64,000 nucleotides of DNA, from contig NZ_JARXYP010000002.1 in the NCBI RefSeq assembly GCF_029893805.1, forward strand, positions 3,100,001 through 3,164,000. Reading direction: 5' to 3'. This document shows, in pieces, positions 9,101 to 16,288 of the stretch. The notes under the pieces were generated by a model. The model made no database searches, had not been told where the DNA came from, and saw nothing but the letters and a program-made list of their open reading frames with translations. The position numbers and the translations under genes are program-made. The first letter of the stretch is position 1; the number at the start of each line of letters is the position of its first letter. The DNA is from Streptomyces sp. SAI-135. GTDB lineage: Bacteria > Actinomycetota > Actinomycetes > Streptomycetales > Streptomycetaceae.

Positions 9101-10365
9101 CCGTCCACCTCAGCTGGAACGGCAAGCAGCCCGTCTCCGAGATCGTGCTGGCAGCGGCGGGCGGCCTCTCCACCCGTCCCACCGAGGTCGACATCACCTC
9201 GCCCGACGGGGCGACGGTCGCCGGGGTCGACGAGAACGGCGCGGTGCGCTTCCCCGCGATCACCACCGACCGTCTCGACATCACGATCACCAAGACGGCC
9301 CCGCTGGTTTTGCACAACCCGGTCGCCGACGAGGACCTCCAGCTCCCGGTGGGACTCACGGAGGCGTACCTCCCGGCCCTCGACCAGTACCGGACCCCGC
9401 AGCCGAAGGCCGGCCGGACGTTCTCCCTGCCGTGCGGCAAGGGCCCTGTCCTGGCGGTCGACGGGAAGCTGTACGAGACGGGTGTGTCGGGCCGGATCCG
9501 CGACCTGACCGAACGGCGTGCGCTCACCGTGACGCTGTGCCGGTCGGGCCGCTCGGACGCCGACCTGTCCCTCGCCGCCGGTGAGCACACCGTCGAGGGC
9601 GGGGACGCCGGGCCGCTCGCGCTGACCGACATCACCCTGACCCGCGGCACGATCGCCGAACCCACCTCCCTCAACCGGGAGTTGCGGATACGGGACTGGC
9701 TGGGCGACCGGCGCGAGGTGACCGTCGGGTCCGGCGCCGCCTCGTACCTGACGACGTACGAGAACTACAACGACGGCTGGAAGGCCACGCTGAACGGCGA
9801 GTCCCTCACCCCGCTGCGGCTCGACGGCTGGCAGCAGGGCTGGCGGATCCCGGCGGGGGCGGGCGGCGCCGTGAAGCTGTCGTACGAGCCGGCGACGACG
9901 TACGACGGCGCGCTGGTCGGCAGCGCGGTCGCACTGGCGGTGCTGGTGGGCCTGGTGCTGTGGCGCAGGCGCACCCCCAACCCGGACGAACCCCAGCCGG
10001 TGCCTCCGGCGCCGGGGGTGTGGCTCGGGGTGGTGGCACTCACGCTGGTCGGTGTGGTGATCGCCGGATGGTTCGCACTGCTGGTCCCGGCGCTGGCGCT
10101 GCTCGCGTCCCGACGCCATGCCTGGCTGGTGCCGATCGCCTTCGCGGCCCTGGCCGGGGCGGGCATCGCCGCGGCGGTGGGCGCGGGCGAACCGGTGGGC
10201 GCCGGCGAGGGAGGCTTCGGGCACGCGGCCCAACTGCTGGCCCTGATCGGACTGTTCGCAGCACTGGTGAGCGTCCGGGAACCGCAGGCACCTCCCGGTT
10301 CCGAGGCACCTACGCAGCAACTCCCGCCGGTCCAGGTGGAAAAGGGAAGGGGCGAACCGGCATGA
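6172..10365 (+). CDS. AftD-like alpha-(1->3)-arabinofuranosyltransferase (DUF3367)
   Basis: A 1397-residue membrane enzyme. The N-terminal third is a GT-C polytopic domain, with TM helices from about residue 25 and the early extracytoplasmic loop HPGRQTFDTKLGVTTDPGRF typical of DUF3367. A large extracytoplasmic region follows, with a discoidin-like carbohydrate-binding module (NAFDGNPDTAWAEG) and a second similar module (NLTDGDLTTAWIAG). A C-terminal group of four or so TM helices closes it. Mycobacterial AftD uses decaprenyl-phosphoarabinose to branch arabinan. Streptomyces lacks mycolyl-arabinogalactan, so the acceptor here must be a different wall or extracellular glycan. Start and stop each overlap the neighbours by 4 bp. 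Confidence 0.9.
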   Translation: MTTSTVQAPPPAAVPTTAIMSGPPEGPRSRSWLLGFWAVVFVLFLAVHPGRQTFDTKLGVTTDPGRFLADLGQLWHDQGSFGGIQDQYVGYLWPMLPFYWLGHALQLPVWLVERLWLSVVVSVAFWGALRLAERLRVGTGASRLLAAVAYALWPTFTIVVGSTSAAALPGAFLPWVLLPLTNERYSARIAALRSALVVPFMGGVNAASTLACLLPVGLYLLSRPPGPRQRKLIAWWVPGVILATAWWVIPLLLLGFYGENFLPYVESARTTTETMSATEALRGAGNWVAYLHLGEAWLPAGWSVASSVIVVLCSACAAGLGLAGLARRDLPERRWLVLTALTSVLVLLAGYGGAFGAPFHGVVQDWLDGGLAPFRNIYKFQPGLALALVLGLAHVVGVAAEARGAREIRGRRYAPLVAAVLILPGLLWPYLNGSILNPGSFQELPKYWHTTADWLEKYSPDSRALVVPATAHGIYTWGSPIDQPLDVLAESRWAQRDYVPFGTPGNRRATDAVEQALLTGGEIPGLADYLSRAGVYYVVVRNDLDPDQIGAVSSSVVKRALEQSGYERVTGLGPLMTGGRIAHDTPLQIEGLYPRQRAVEIYRPASEDVPRPGQAGLLPVADTAQVSGGPESLLPLAAELRGRATVLTGDNHPGLGTPPLQIAGDGLRRADTRFGLVNANTSYTYTSDERNASGAAQDAGEKPHQILPTTGRTHQTVAELRGARSVTASSYGNWLFHLPQFDPVNAFDGNPDTAWAEGVAGSPDGQWLRIGLSDPAYDMPSSFKVTPLPQESVRSAATKVRVETERGSRTSFLRADGSTQSVKAPPGATGWMKLTIVDSVARRAGLAGAGFSEIDLPHVQVTRLLRLPTDAERTDSAAEVVSLHRVPDPAGISPTGTEAGLHRRFTTESSGTYSVKASAVPVTGEALDRLLYEVAPDQRNRITATADSTAGLGTGLSARNLTDGDLTTAWIAGDRPTVHLSWNGKQPVSEIVLAAAGGLSTRPTEVDITSPDGATVAGVDENGAVRFPAITTDRLDITITKTAPLVLHNPVADEDLQLPVGLTEAYLPALDQYRTPQPKAGRTFSLPCGKGPVLAVDGKLYETGVSGRIRDLTERRALTVTLCRSGRSDADLSLAAGEHTVEGGDAGPLALTDITLTRGTIAEPTSLNRELRIRDWLGDRREVTVGSGAASYLTTYENYNDGWKATLNGESLTPLRLDGWQQGWRIPAGAGGAVKLSYEPATTYDGALVGSAVALAVLVGLVLWRRRTPNPDEPQPVPPAPGVWLGVVALTLVGVVIAGWFALLVPALALLASRRHAWLVPIAFAALAGAGIAAAVGAGEPVGAGEGGFGHAAQLLALIGLFAALVSVREPQAPPGSEAPTQQLPPVQVEKGRGEPA

Positions 10366-11751
10366 CGCCTGCCGCACGGATCCCGTTCCCGGTCGTGGAC
10401 GAGGTCTCCCGCCACTGCCTCCAGGAGGAGGAACCGGAGACGGTCCACATCGAGGTGCACCTGCCGGGCCGGCTGGACCGGTCCCGGCTGCGGAAGGCGT
10501 TCCTGGAGGCCCTGCACCGCCACCCCCGGATCCTGATGCGGGAGGCCCAGGGGGGTTGGTTGCGCCGCCGCTACGAGTGGGAGCTGACGGCGGAACCGGA
10601 TGTGGAGGTGGTGACCTTTCCGACGCCGGGGAGGAACGCGTTGCGGGACGCAAGGACGAGGGCCCTGGAGGAGGCACCCCCACTCTCGCTGTCCCCACCG
10701 ATCCGTCTGGAGGTGGTGGAGGGAGCGGGCCCGGCGGAAGGCAGCGAGGCATCGGACATGGTCGGCCTGCACCCACCTGATTGGGGGCGCGGGGCTGTAT
10801 CGATCAGCGGCTCCGCCGCGGGGCGCGACCAGCCCCCACTCCCCCGCACCCGAAACGCGACCGTCCTCTTCCTCACCATCAACCACACAGCCCTGGACGG
10901 CCCCGCCTGCCTCCGCATACTCGCCACGGCGGCCGAGATCTACGGCGGCAAGGACAACTCCCCCACCCCAGCTCCCACCCGCGCACCGGACCCCCCGCAG
11001 AGCCCGGAGACACCCTCCAACTGGGCCCGCCCGGCCCGCGTAGCGAAGGGCACACCCGAGCACACCCCCGGCAACGGCCTCCTCGTCACCGAACTCCCCC
11101 TCCCCCACCGCCCCAAGGGCTCCCCCTACACGGTCAACGACCAGCTCATGGCCGCCACCGCCCTGACGGTCGCCCACTGGAACCGGGAACACGGCCAGTC
11201 CCCCCGCCCCCTGCGCATCACGATGCCCGTGGACGACCGTCCCAGGGACGCGACCATGCCCATAGGCAACGGCACACGGCTGGTCGAAGTCCCCTTCTCC
11301 CCCTCGGAGTTGCCGCACGACCCGGCCGGCATGCCCGAGTTCCTGCGCCGCACGGCCGAGCGGACCCGGGCCCTGAAATCCCTCCCCCGCCCCCAGCTCG
11401 GCCACGGGGCCGGCCTCCTCACGGCCCCGGTCACCCCGGTGGCGTGGCGGGCCGCCCTCACCCGCGGCCTGCGCAGGGCGGCGGCCCCCCTGGACCTCCA
11501 CCACCCTCCTCAGCAACATCGGCCGCATCCCGTACCCCCTGGACTTCGGCGAGGAGGCCGGCCGCGCGCACGCCGTGTGGTTCTCGGCGCCCGCGAGGAT
11601 GCCCCGCGGCCTCACCGTCACGACCGCCTCCACCGCGGGCCGGCTGCACCTCGCCCTGCGCTGGTCCCGGGCCCTGCTCGGCCACGGCGACGGCGCCCAT
11701 CTGCGGGACCTGTTCGAGCACTACCTGCACACCACGGAGGTGGCCCCGTGA
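10362..11751 (+). pseudogene. Condensation-domain/acyltransferase-like protein, disrupted by a 1-base homopolymer frameshift
   Basis: Encodes an NRPS condensation-fold protein (about 462 residues if repaired). TINHTALDG corresponds to the HHxxxDG active site, with Asn in the first His position. From 10362 the frame is open past the end of the family homology and runs into the next gene. At the C-run 11485-11490 homology moves to the +1 frame, where SNIGRIPYPLDFGEEAGRA and WFSAPARMPRGLTVTTAS continue to a TGA at 11749-11751. Five Cs instead of six restore one frame. This may be a sequencing error or a true lesion. The gene also holds an in-frame palindromic repeat (10783-10837) encoding about 20 foreign residues. 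Such proteins may acylate the glycan made by this operon (inference). Confidence 0.8.
10783..10837. repeat. Streptomyces-type palindromic repeat inserted in frame in the condensation gene
   Basis: The element begins GGGGGCGCGGGG and ends GCGCGACCAGCCCCC, followed by CCCCCGCACCCG. The same ends recur at 55611-55640 and, in reverse, at 61755-61783. The pattern is familiar as an intergenic repeat in many Streptomyces genomes (from memory). Here it keeps the reading frame and adds a low-similarity segment between SDMVGLHP and RNATVLFLT, just before the catalytic motif. Confidence 0.75.
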
Positions 11752-12485
11752 ACACCACCGCGCCCCCGCGCCGCGGCGGCCTCAGGGACTTCTACGAGGA
11801 CCCGGCCGTCCCGGTCGCCTCCGGTACGCCCCGCTCCCTGCGCCAGGCCCGCATGCTGGCCGCCGCCCTCGGAGCCGGCGGAACGGCCCCGTGCACCGTC
11901 CTGGACATCGGCTGCGGCGACGGCACCGCGGCCGCCACCGCCGCCCCGCTCCTCACCGGCCACCGGATCGTCGGCGTCGACTGGTCCCAGGACGCCCTGC
12001 GGCGCGCCCGCGCCCGGCTGCCGTACGCCGTTCGCGGGGAACTGACCGGCGAAGGACTGCCGTTCAAGGATTCCTCCGTCGACGCCGTGCTGTTCAGCGA
12101 GGTCGTCGAGCACCTCGTCGACCCCGACGCCGCACTCGACGAGATCCGCCGCATCCTGCGGCCGGGGGGCCATCTCATGCTGTCCACACCGAACCTGGCC
12201 GCCTGGTACAACCGCGGACTGCTGCTGGCCGGTGTCCAGCCGGTGTTCTCGGAGGTGAGCCTGCGGGCGATCCACGGACGGCCGGGCCATGAGGTCGTGG
12301 GGCATCTGCGGCTGTACACGGCCCGTGCGCTGCGCGGGTTCGTCACGGCGGCCGGCTTCGAGGTCGTACGGCTGGCGGGGGCGCCCTTCCACGGGGTGCC
12401 GCGTCCGCTGCGCGCACTGGACCGGCTGGCCTGCGCCAGACCCTCGCTCGCGTCGATCCTGCTGCTGCACGCGCGCAAGACCTGA
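11748..12485 (+). CDS. Class I SAM-dependent methyltransferase
   Basis: A 245-residue methyltransferase with motif I VLDIGCGDGTAAAT, acidic residue in IVGVDWS, and VVEHLVDPDAALDEIRRILR-PGGHLMLSTPN as motif II/III. It fits the Methyltransf_11/UbiE type. The GTG at 11748 overlaps the TGA that terminates the repaired condensation gene, which supports both this start and the frameshift interpretation. The uninterrupted reading from 10362 to 12485 is therefore an artificial fusion. Probable substrate is a sugar or lipid intermediate of the glycan operon; a small-molecule target cannot be excluded. Confidence 0.88.
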   Translation: MNTTAPPRRGGLRDFYEDPAVPVASGTPRSLRQARMLAAALGAGGTAPCTVLDIGCGDGTAAATAAPLLTGHRIVGVDWSQDALRRARARLPYAVRGELTGEGLPFKDSSVDAVLFSEVVEHLVDPDAALDEIRRILRPGGHLMLSTPNLAAWYNRGLLLAGVQPVFSEVSLRAIHGRPGHEVVGHLRLYTARALRGFVTAAGFEVVRLAGAPFHGVPRPLRALDRLACARPSLASILLLHARKT

Positions 12486-12497
12486 GGGGCGGGGACC

Positions 12498-13415
12498 ATG
12501 TGGTGGGGAGTGGCGGCGGCCCTGTTGGCGAACACCCTGTACAGCGTCGGATTCGTCCTGGAGAAGAGGGCACTCACCGCGCTCCCCCAGGTGACGATCC
12601 GTCAGCCTCTGCGGCTGCTGGGGCTGGTGATCAGAAGCCCGCTCTGGATCGGCGGTTCGCTCTCGCTGGCGGCCGGGTTCGGGGCGCAGCTCGCGGTCTA
12701 CCGGACACTGCCCATCGCGGCGGCGCAGGGCATCTTCGTCTCCGGTCTGGTGCTGCTCGTCCTGCTGTCGGCGCGGCTGCTGGGCGAGGAGACCACCGGC
12801 CGGGAGCGGTACGCGCTGGGCGCCATCCTCGCCGCGCTCCTCATGGTCGTGCTGTCCCTGAAGGAGGGCTCGGACCGGGTCAGCCGGGACGCCCCGTACC
12901 AGCTGATCCTGCTGGTGTGCGTGCCGTCGCTGGCGGCGGGCGTGTGGCTGTACGGGTCCGCCGAGCGGCGCACCAGGCACCGGCACCGCATGCCGACGAC
13001 CGGCGTCGAGTACGGCGTGGCGGTGGGCCTGCTGTACGGGGTCAGCTCGCTCGCGATCAAGGGGGTGTCGAGCTACGCGACCTCAAGTGGGCTCGGTGGC
13101 GCGGTGGTTGAGCTGCTGGGCTCCCCGTATCCGTATCTCCTGTTGTTCACCGGGGCGTTCGGCCTGGTGATGTCGCAGGCGGCGCTGCAACGCTGCCGGG
13201 CCTCGCTGATCGTGCCGGTGTGCACGACGGTGACCTGTCTGTACACCGCGGTGCTGGGCACGCTCTCGTTCGGCGAGTCCCTGCCCCACGACCCGCTGCG
13301 GCTCGCGCTGCGGCTCGCGGGCACGGTGCTCGCCGTCGGCGTGCTGCTGAGCATGCCCAAGCACGATCCGGCGCCCCAACCCGCCATCGGTGCCAAGGAG
13401 TTGACGCCCCCATGA
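12498..13415 (+). CDS. EamA/DMT-type integral membrane protein
   Basis: A 305-residue protein with roughly nine to ten hydrophobic helices and no soluble domain. It starts MWWGVAAALLANTLYSVGFVLEKRAL, resembling the first helix of DMT-superfamily carriers. An internal duplication is visible: LPIAAAQGIFVSGLVLLVLL matches QRCRASLIVPVCTTVTCLYT. The position between two methyltransferase genes in an overlapping operon suggests movement of a lipid-linked or nucleotide-sugar intermediate across the membrane (inference). It is 12 bp downstream of the methyltransferase and overlaps the next gene by 4 bp. Confidence 0.8.
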   Translation: MWWGVAAALLANTLYSVGFVLEKRALTALPQVTIRQPLRLLGLVIRSPLWIGGSLSLAAGFGAQLAVYRTLPIAAAQGIFVSGLVLLVLLSARLLGEETTGRERYALGAILAALLMVVLSLKEGSDRVSRDAPYQLILLVCVPSLAAGVWLYGSAERRTRHRHRMPTTGVEYGVAVGLLYGVSSLAIKGVSSYATSSGLGGAVVELLGSPYPYLLLFTGAFGLVMSQAALQRCRASLIVPVCTTVTCLYTAVLGTLSFGESLPHDPLRLALRLAGTVLAVGVLLSMPKHDPAPQPAIGAKELTPP

Positions 13416-13651
13416 ACCCCGACGACCCGCTGCTGCAGATCCTGGCCTGCCCGCTCGACAAGGGCCCCCTGCACCTCGTACCGCCGGACGAGGCCCTCTA
13501 CAACCCCCGGCTGCACCGCCGTTACCCGATCGTCGACGGCATCCCGCAGCTGCTGCCGGCCTCCGGCGAGCAGGTGACCGACGACGAGCACGAGGACCTC
13601 CTGCGCCGCTGTACCGGGGGTTCCCCCCAGACCCCCGGGATGACCCCATGA
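13412..13651 (+). CDS. Trm112-like (UPF0434) small protein with a repeat-encoded C-terminus
   Basis: A 79-residue protein. Residues 1-55 match the Trm112/YcaR family: LLQILACPLDKGPLHLV and YNPRLHRRYPIVDGIPQLLP. Trm112-type proteins bind and activate methyltransferases in eukaryotes and archaea; bacterial versions are little studied. Here the gene overlaps the FkbM methyltransferase start by 4 bp, so partnership with that enzyme is plausible. The last dozen residues (TGGSPQTPGMTP) are translated from a G/C palindrome, so the ancestral protein probably ended near EDLLRRC. Confidence 0.82.
   Translation: MNPDDPLLQILACPLDKGPLHLVPPDEALYNPRLHRRYPIVDGIPQLLPASGEQVTDDEHEDLLRRCTGGSPQTPGMTP
13614..13638. 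repeat. Palindromic repeat at the end of the Trm112-like gene
   Basis: CCGGGGGT (13614-13621) and ACCCCCGG (13631-13638) form a perfect 8-bp stem around a 9-nt loop. It lies inside the coding end of the Trm112-like gene and only 9 bp before the FkbM start codon. In RNA it could damp translation of the next gene or protect the upstream message. Its composition is like intergenic palindromes common in Streptomyces. Confidence 0.6.
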
Positions 13652-14481
13652 CCGTGCCCGCACGCACCTGGGCGGCGAGAGTGGCCCCCCATCTGCCCAC
13701 CCGTCTCGTCGCGGCGGCCGCCCGGGCCGTGTACCCGCGCTTCGAGCCGGAGCTGGCGCGGCTGCCCGAACTGTGCCCGGAGGGCTGCCGGACGGCGGTG
13801 GACGTGGGTGGCTGGTACGGGCCGTGGACCCGCCGGCTCGCCGGGCGGGCACGGCGGGTGGTGACCGTCGAACCGGTCCCCCATCTGGCCCGGCTGCTGA
13901 CCGCGGCGGCCCCGGCGAACGTCCAGGTCGTCCAGGCGGCCGCCGCCGACCGGCCGGGCACCGCCCGGCTGTGGCTGCCGCCCGGAGACGAGGGCGACCG
14001 CGGGGTGTCCTCCCTGGTCCGGCGCGACATCCACGGCCGGGCGGTGGACGTCCGCTGCGTCACGCTGGACGAACTGAACCTGAAGGACGTCGGTTTCATC
14101 AAGATCGACGTGGACGGGAGCGAGCTGGCGGTCCTGCGCGGGGCCACCGGAATCCTCACGCGCGACCGGCCCGCGCTCTTCGTCGAACTGGAGTCCCGGA
14201 TCCAGCCGATCGCACCGGTGGTGACCTACCTCGCCCTCCTCGGCTACGACGGCTGGGTGCTGCCCCGGGCCACCTGGGTCCCGCTGTCCGGCTTCCCTCT
14301 GGAGGCCCACCAGGAGACGGCCTCGTACGTCGTCGGCCAGGGCCTGCTGCGCCGGGTCCTGCCCTTCCTCCGCCGCCCCCGCTACGTCAACTCGGTGCTC
14401 TTCCTCCCCGACGGCCGCAGGCCCGGTGTCAGTGCCGTGGGGGACGATGGGGGTCATGCCCTCCGGAAAGCCCCCGGCTAG
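13648..14481 (+). CDS. FkbM-family SAM-dependent methyltransferase
   Basis: A 277-residue O-methyltransferase. The N-terminal motif I is TAVDVGGWYGPWTRRLAGRA. The FkbM hallmark FIKIDVDGSELAVLRGATGI is followed by RPALFVELE. FkbM enzymes methylate sugar or polyketide hydroxyls, and many belong to surface-polysaccharide clusters. The ATG overlaps the Trm112-like stop, and the 3' end overlaps the next gene by 26 bp. It is the third methyltransferase in the operon, which strengthens the case for a methylated glycan. Confidence 0.9.
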   Translation: MTVPARTWAARVAPHLPTRLVAAAARAVYPRFEPELARLPELCPEGCRTAVDVGGWYGPWTRRLAGRARRVVTVEPVPHLARLLTAAAPANVQVVQAAAADRPGTARLWLPPGDEGDRGVSSLVRRDIHGRAVDVRCVTLDELNLKDVGFIKIDVDGSELAVLRGATGILTRDRPALFVELESRIQPIAPVVTYLALLGYDGWVLPRATWVPLSGFPLEAHQETASYVVGQGLLRRVLPFLRRPRYVNSVLFLPDGRRPGVSAVGDDGGHALRKAPG

Positions 14482-15043
14482 CCCCTTCACCGTCCACGAC
14501 TTCCAGCTGGTCCTGCTGCGCCGCATGGCCGACCACAACCCCGGCCTGGTGGAGGACGCCCGGCACACGCTGGGGGTGTCGATCGCGGAGATGCGGGAGG
14601 CCAACAGGCGCTGGCAGGCGATGGTCCGCTCCCCCCGGGCCCGCGCCGCCGCGTCCCGGTACCGCTCGGTCCTCGGTGCCCCGGAGACCGTCCTGACCCG
14701 CGCGGTGGGCGACCTGGAGTGCGAGGCCTGGCTCTGGCCGGTCCCGCTCTGGCCCGACCTCCGCTTCGAGGTCCTCCTCTCCCCGACCGGCGCGGTCTGG
14801 AACGAGTGGCTGATCCGCGCGCCGGGAGCCGGGAGCCCCGCCCTCCGCACCCTCGCCGACCTCACCCCCTGGTCATGCACGGTCGACGAGGCGGCCCGCG
14901 CCTTCCCCCCGGCCCGCCCCCTGGAGGGCACGGCCCCGACCCGCTGGGGCCTGGCTTTCACGGCCCCGGACGAGACGGGCGCACGGCGCGAGGTGGTGGC
15001 CGAGTTCACGTGGGGGCTGCTGCAACGCCTGACCGTACGCTGA
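14456..15043 (+). CDS. Hypothetical protein, last gene of the glycan operon
   Basis: A 195-residue soluble, Arg-rich protein that I do not recognise. It begins MPSGKPPASPFTVHDFQLVL and ends EFTWGLLQRLTVR. Alternating helices (AEMREANRRWQAMVRSPRAR) come first, then a Trp-rich beta region (CEAWLWPVPLWPDLRFEVLL). The ATG at 14456 is preferred over the upstream alternative at 14426 because GATGGGGG lies 5 nt upstream. It overlaps the end of the FkbM gene, so co-translation is likely. A strong stem-loop follows the stop. Confidence 0.7.
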   Translation: MPSGKPPASPFTVHDFQLVLLRRMADHNPGLVEDARHTLGVSIAEMREANRRWQAMVRSPRARAAASRYRSVLGAPETVLTRAVGDLECEAWLWPVPLWPDLRFEVLLSPTGAVWNEWLIRAPGAGSPALRTLADLTPWSCTVDEAARAFPPARPLEGTAPTRWGLAFTAPDETGARREVVAEFTWGLLQRLTVR

Positions 15044-15061
15044 CCTCGTCCCGCGGGCTGC

Positions 15062-15084
15062 CGGGAGCGCCTCAGGTGCTCCCG
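15062..15084. terminator. Bidirectional terminator between convergent genes
   Basis: A 10-bp stem with one G-T pair and a 3-nt TCA loop (CGGGAGCGCC / GGTGCTCCCG). It lies between the end of the glycan operon (15043) and the end of the MerR-PP2C gene (15113). No T-tract is present, as is usual in Streptomyces. Confidence 0.65.
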
Positions 15085-15112
15085 ATCACCGGGCACCGCT
15101 TCCCCACCGGCG

Positions 15113-16165
15113 TCAGGCCGTCCCCTCCACCACGTCCGCCACCACGCAGCTGACGTTGTCCGGGCCGCCCGCGGTGTTCGCCGCGTCGACCAGGGCGTGT
15201 ACGGCCGTGTCGGGGGTGGGGGCGGCGGTGAGCAGGGTGCGGATGGCCGGGTCGGGGACGACGGCGGACAGGCCGTCGGAGCACAGGAGATAGCGGTCGC
15301 CGGGTTCGGCGTCGTGCAGTCCGAGGTCCGGGGTGCCGGTGGTGAGGGCCTTGAGGAGCAGGGCCCGCCGGGGGTGCGTGACCGCCTCCTCCGGGGTCAG
15401 CCGGCCCTCGTCGACCAGGGACTGGACCACCGTGTGGTCGTGGGTGATGCGGAAGAGGTCCCCACCGCGCAGCACATAGGCGCGCGAGTCGCCGATGTGG
15501 ACCAGGGCGAGCCGGGAGCCGGTCCACAGCAGGGCGGTCAGCGTGGTGCCGTTCTCGTCCGTGCCGGCGGCCACGTCCCGCACCGCCTCGCTCGCCCCGT
15601 GCACGGCGTCCGCCAGCAGGTCGAGGACGTTGCCGGCCGGCAGCTCGGCGCTGTCCAGGAACCGCAGCGCCGCCACGGCCGCGCTGCTGGCGGGGGCGCC
15701 CGCCGGGCCGTAGCCGTCGGCGACCGCGAGGAGCCGGGCACCCGCGTGGGCCGTGTCCTGGTTGGCGGGGCGGACCCGGCCGGGGTCCGAGTGGGCGCAG
15801 TAACGCAGTTCGAGCACGGTGGTGTCCTTCCTCGGTGCGGCCGTCAGCTCCTGCACCAGGAACGCGGCGAGGTCCCGCCGTACGGCCGTCTCCGCCTCGA
15901 CCTGCGCCCAGTACGCCCGGATCTCGACGGCCGCGGCCTCGGGCGCGAGCCCGCACACCGCGCGGATACGGGCCAAGGGCATGCCGAGCCGCCGCAGCCA
16001 GGCCACCAGCCGGGCCTGTTCCAGCTGGTCCGGGGTGTAGTAGCGGTAGCCCGTGACCGCGTCGACGCGGGCCGGACGCAGCAGCTCCAGCTCGTCGTAG
16101 AGCCGCAGCGCCTTCGGCGTCAGCCGGCACGCCCGCGCGAAGGCCCCGATCGTCAGCCACTCCAT
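15113..16165 (-). CDS. MerR HTH - PP2C phosphatase fusion regulator
   Basis: A 350-residue two-domain protein. Residues 1-115 are a MerR winged HTH plus dimerisation helix (LTIGAFARACRLTPKALRLYDE, then VTGYRYYTPDQLEQARLVAW). Residues 118-345 are a PP2C-type Ser/Thr phosphatase with its metal-binding motifs intact: RPANQDTA, VADGYG, GTTLTALLW, LVHIGDSRAYVLRGG, LCSDGLS and GGPDNVSCVVADV. The fusion implies a DNA-binding protein whose sensor is a phosphatase, or a phosphatase recruited to a promoter. It is divergent from the ATP-grasp gene with a 123-bp shared region, a likely target. Start is the ATG of MEWLTIGAF. Confidence 0.9.
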   Translation of the reverse strand: MEWLTIGAFARACRLTPKALRLYDELELLRPARVDAVTGYRYYTPDQLEQARLVAWLRRLGMPLARIRAVCGLAPEAAAVEIRAYWAQVEAETAVRRDLAAFLVQELTAAPRKDTTVLELRYCAHSDPGRVRPANQDTAHAGARLLAVADGYGPAGAPASSAAVAALRFLDSAELPAGNVLDLLADAVHGASEAVRDVAAGTDENGTTLTALLWTGSRLALVHIGDSRAYVLRGGDLFRITHDHTVVQSLVDEGRLTPEEAVTHPRRALLLKALTTGTPDLGLHDAEPGDRYLLCSDGLSAVVPDPAIRTLLTAAPTPDTAVHALVDAANTAGGPDNVSCVVADVVEGTA

Positions 16166-16288
16166 ACGGCCTCCTCCGTTCCTCGCCCCGATGGTGGGGC
16201 TTCACCGAGGGGGAAGGTAAAGCGGTTGCGGCGGTTGCGTCCGTCACGGTTAGCCTGCCGGTCGACCCGTAAGGGAAAGGAACCCGCC

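Noticed and set aside
8065-10776. A 903-codon minus-strand open frame antisense to the AftD-like gene
   Set aside because: Shadow of GC-rich codon bias; Gly/Arg/Pro/Val-rich with no domain, while the plus strand has clear family motifs.
11482-11493. Programmed ribosomal frameshift at the C-run
   Set aside because: No downstream stimulatory pseudoknot or upstream Shine-Dalgarno-like element was seen, and this gene family is not known to use one; indel is simpler.
9960-12485. Single 841-codon gene fusing a condensation domain to a methyltransferase
   Set aside because: The N-terminal 130 codons are a shadow of the AftD gene, and the fusion arises from a one-base shift; the true C-terminus is in another frame and ends at 11751.
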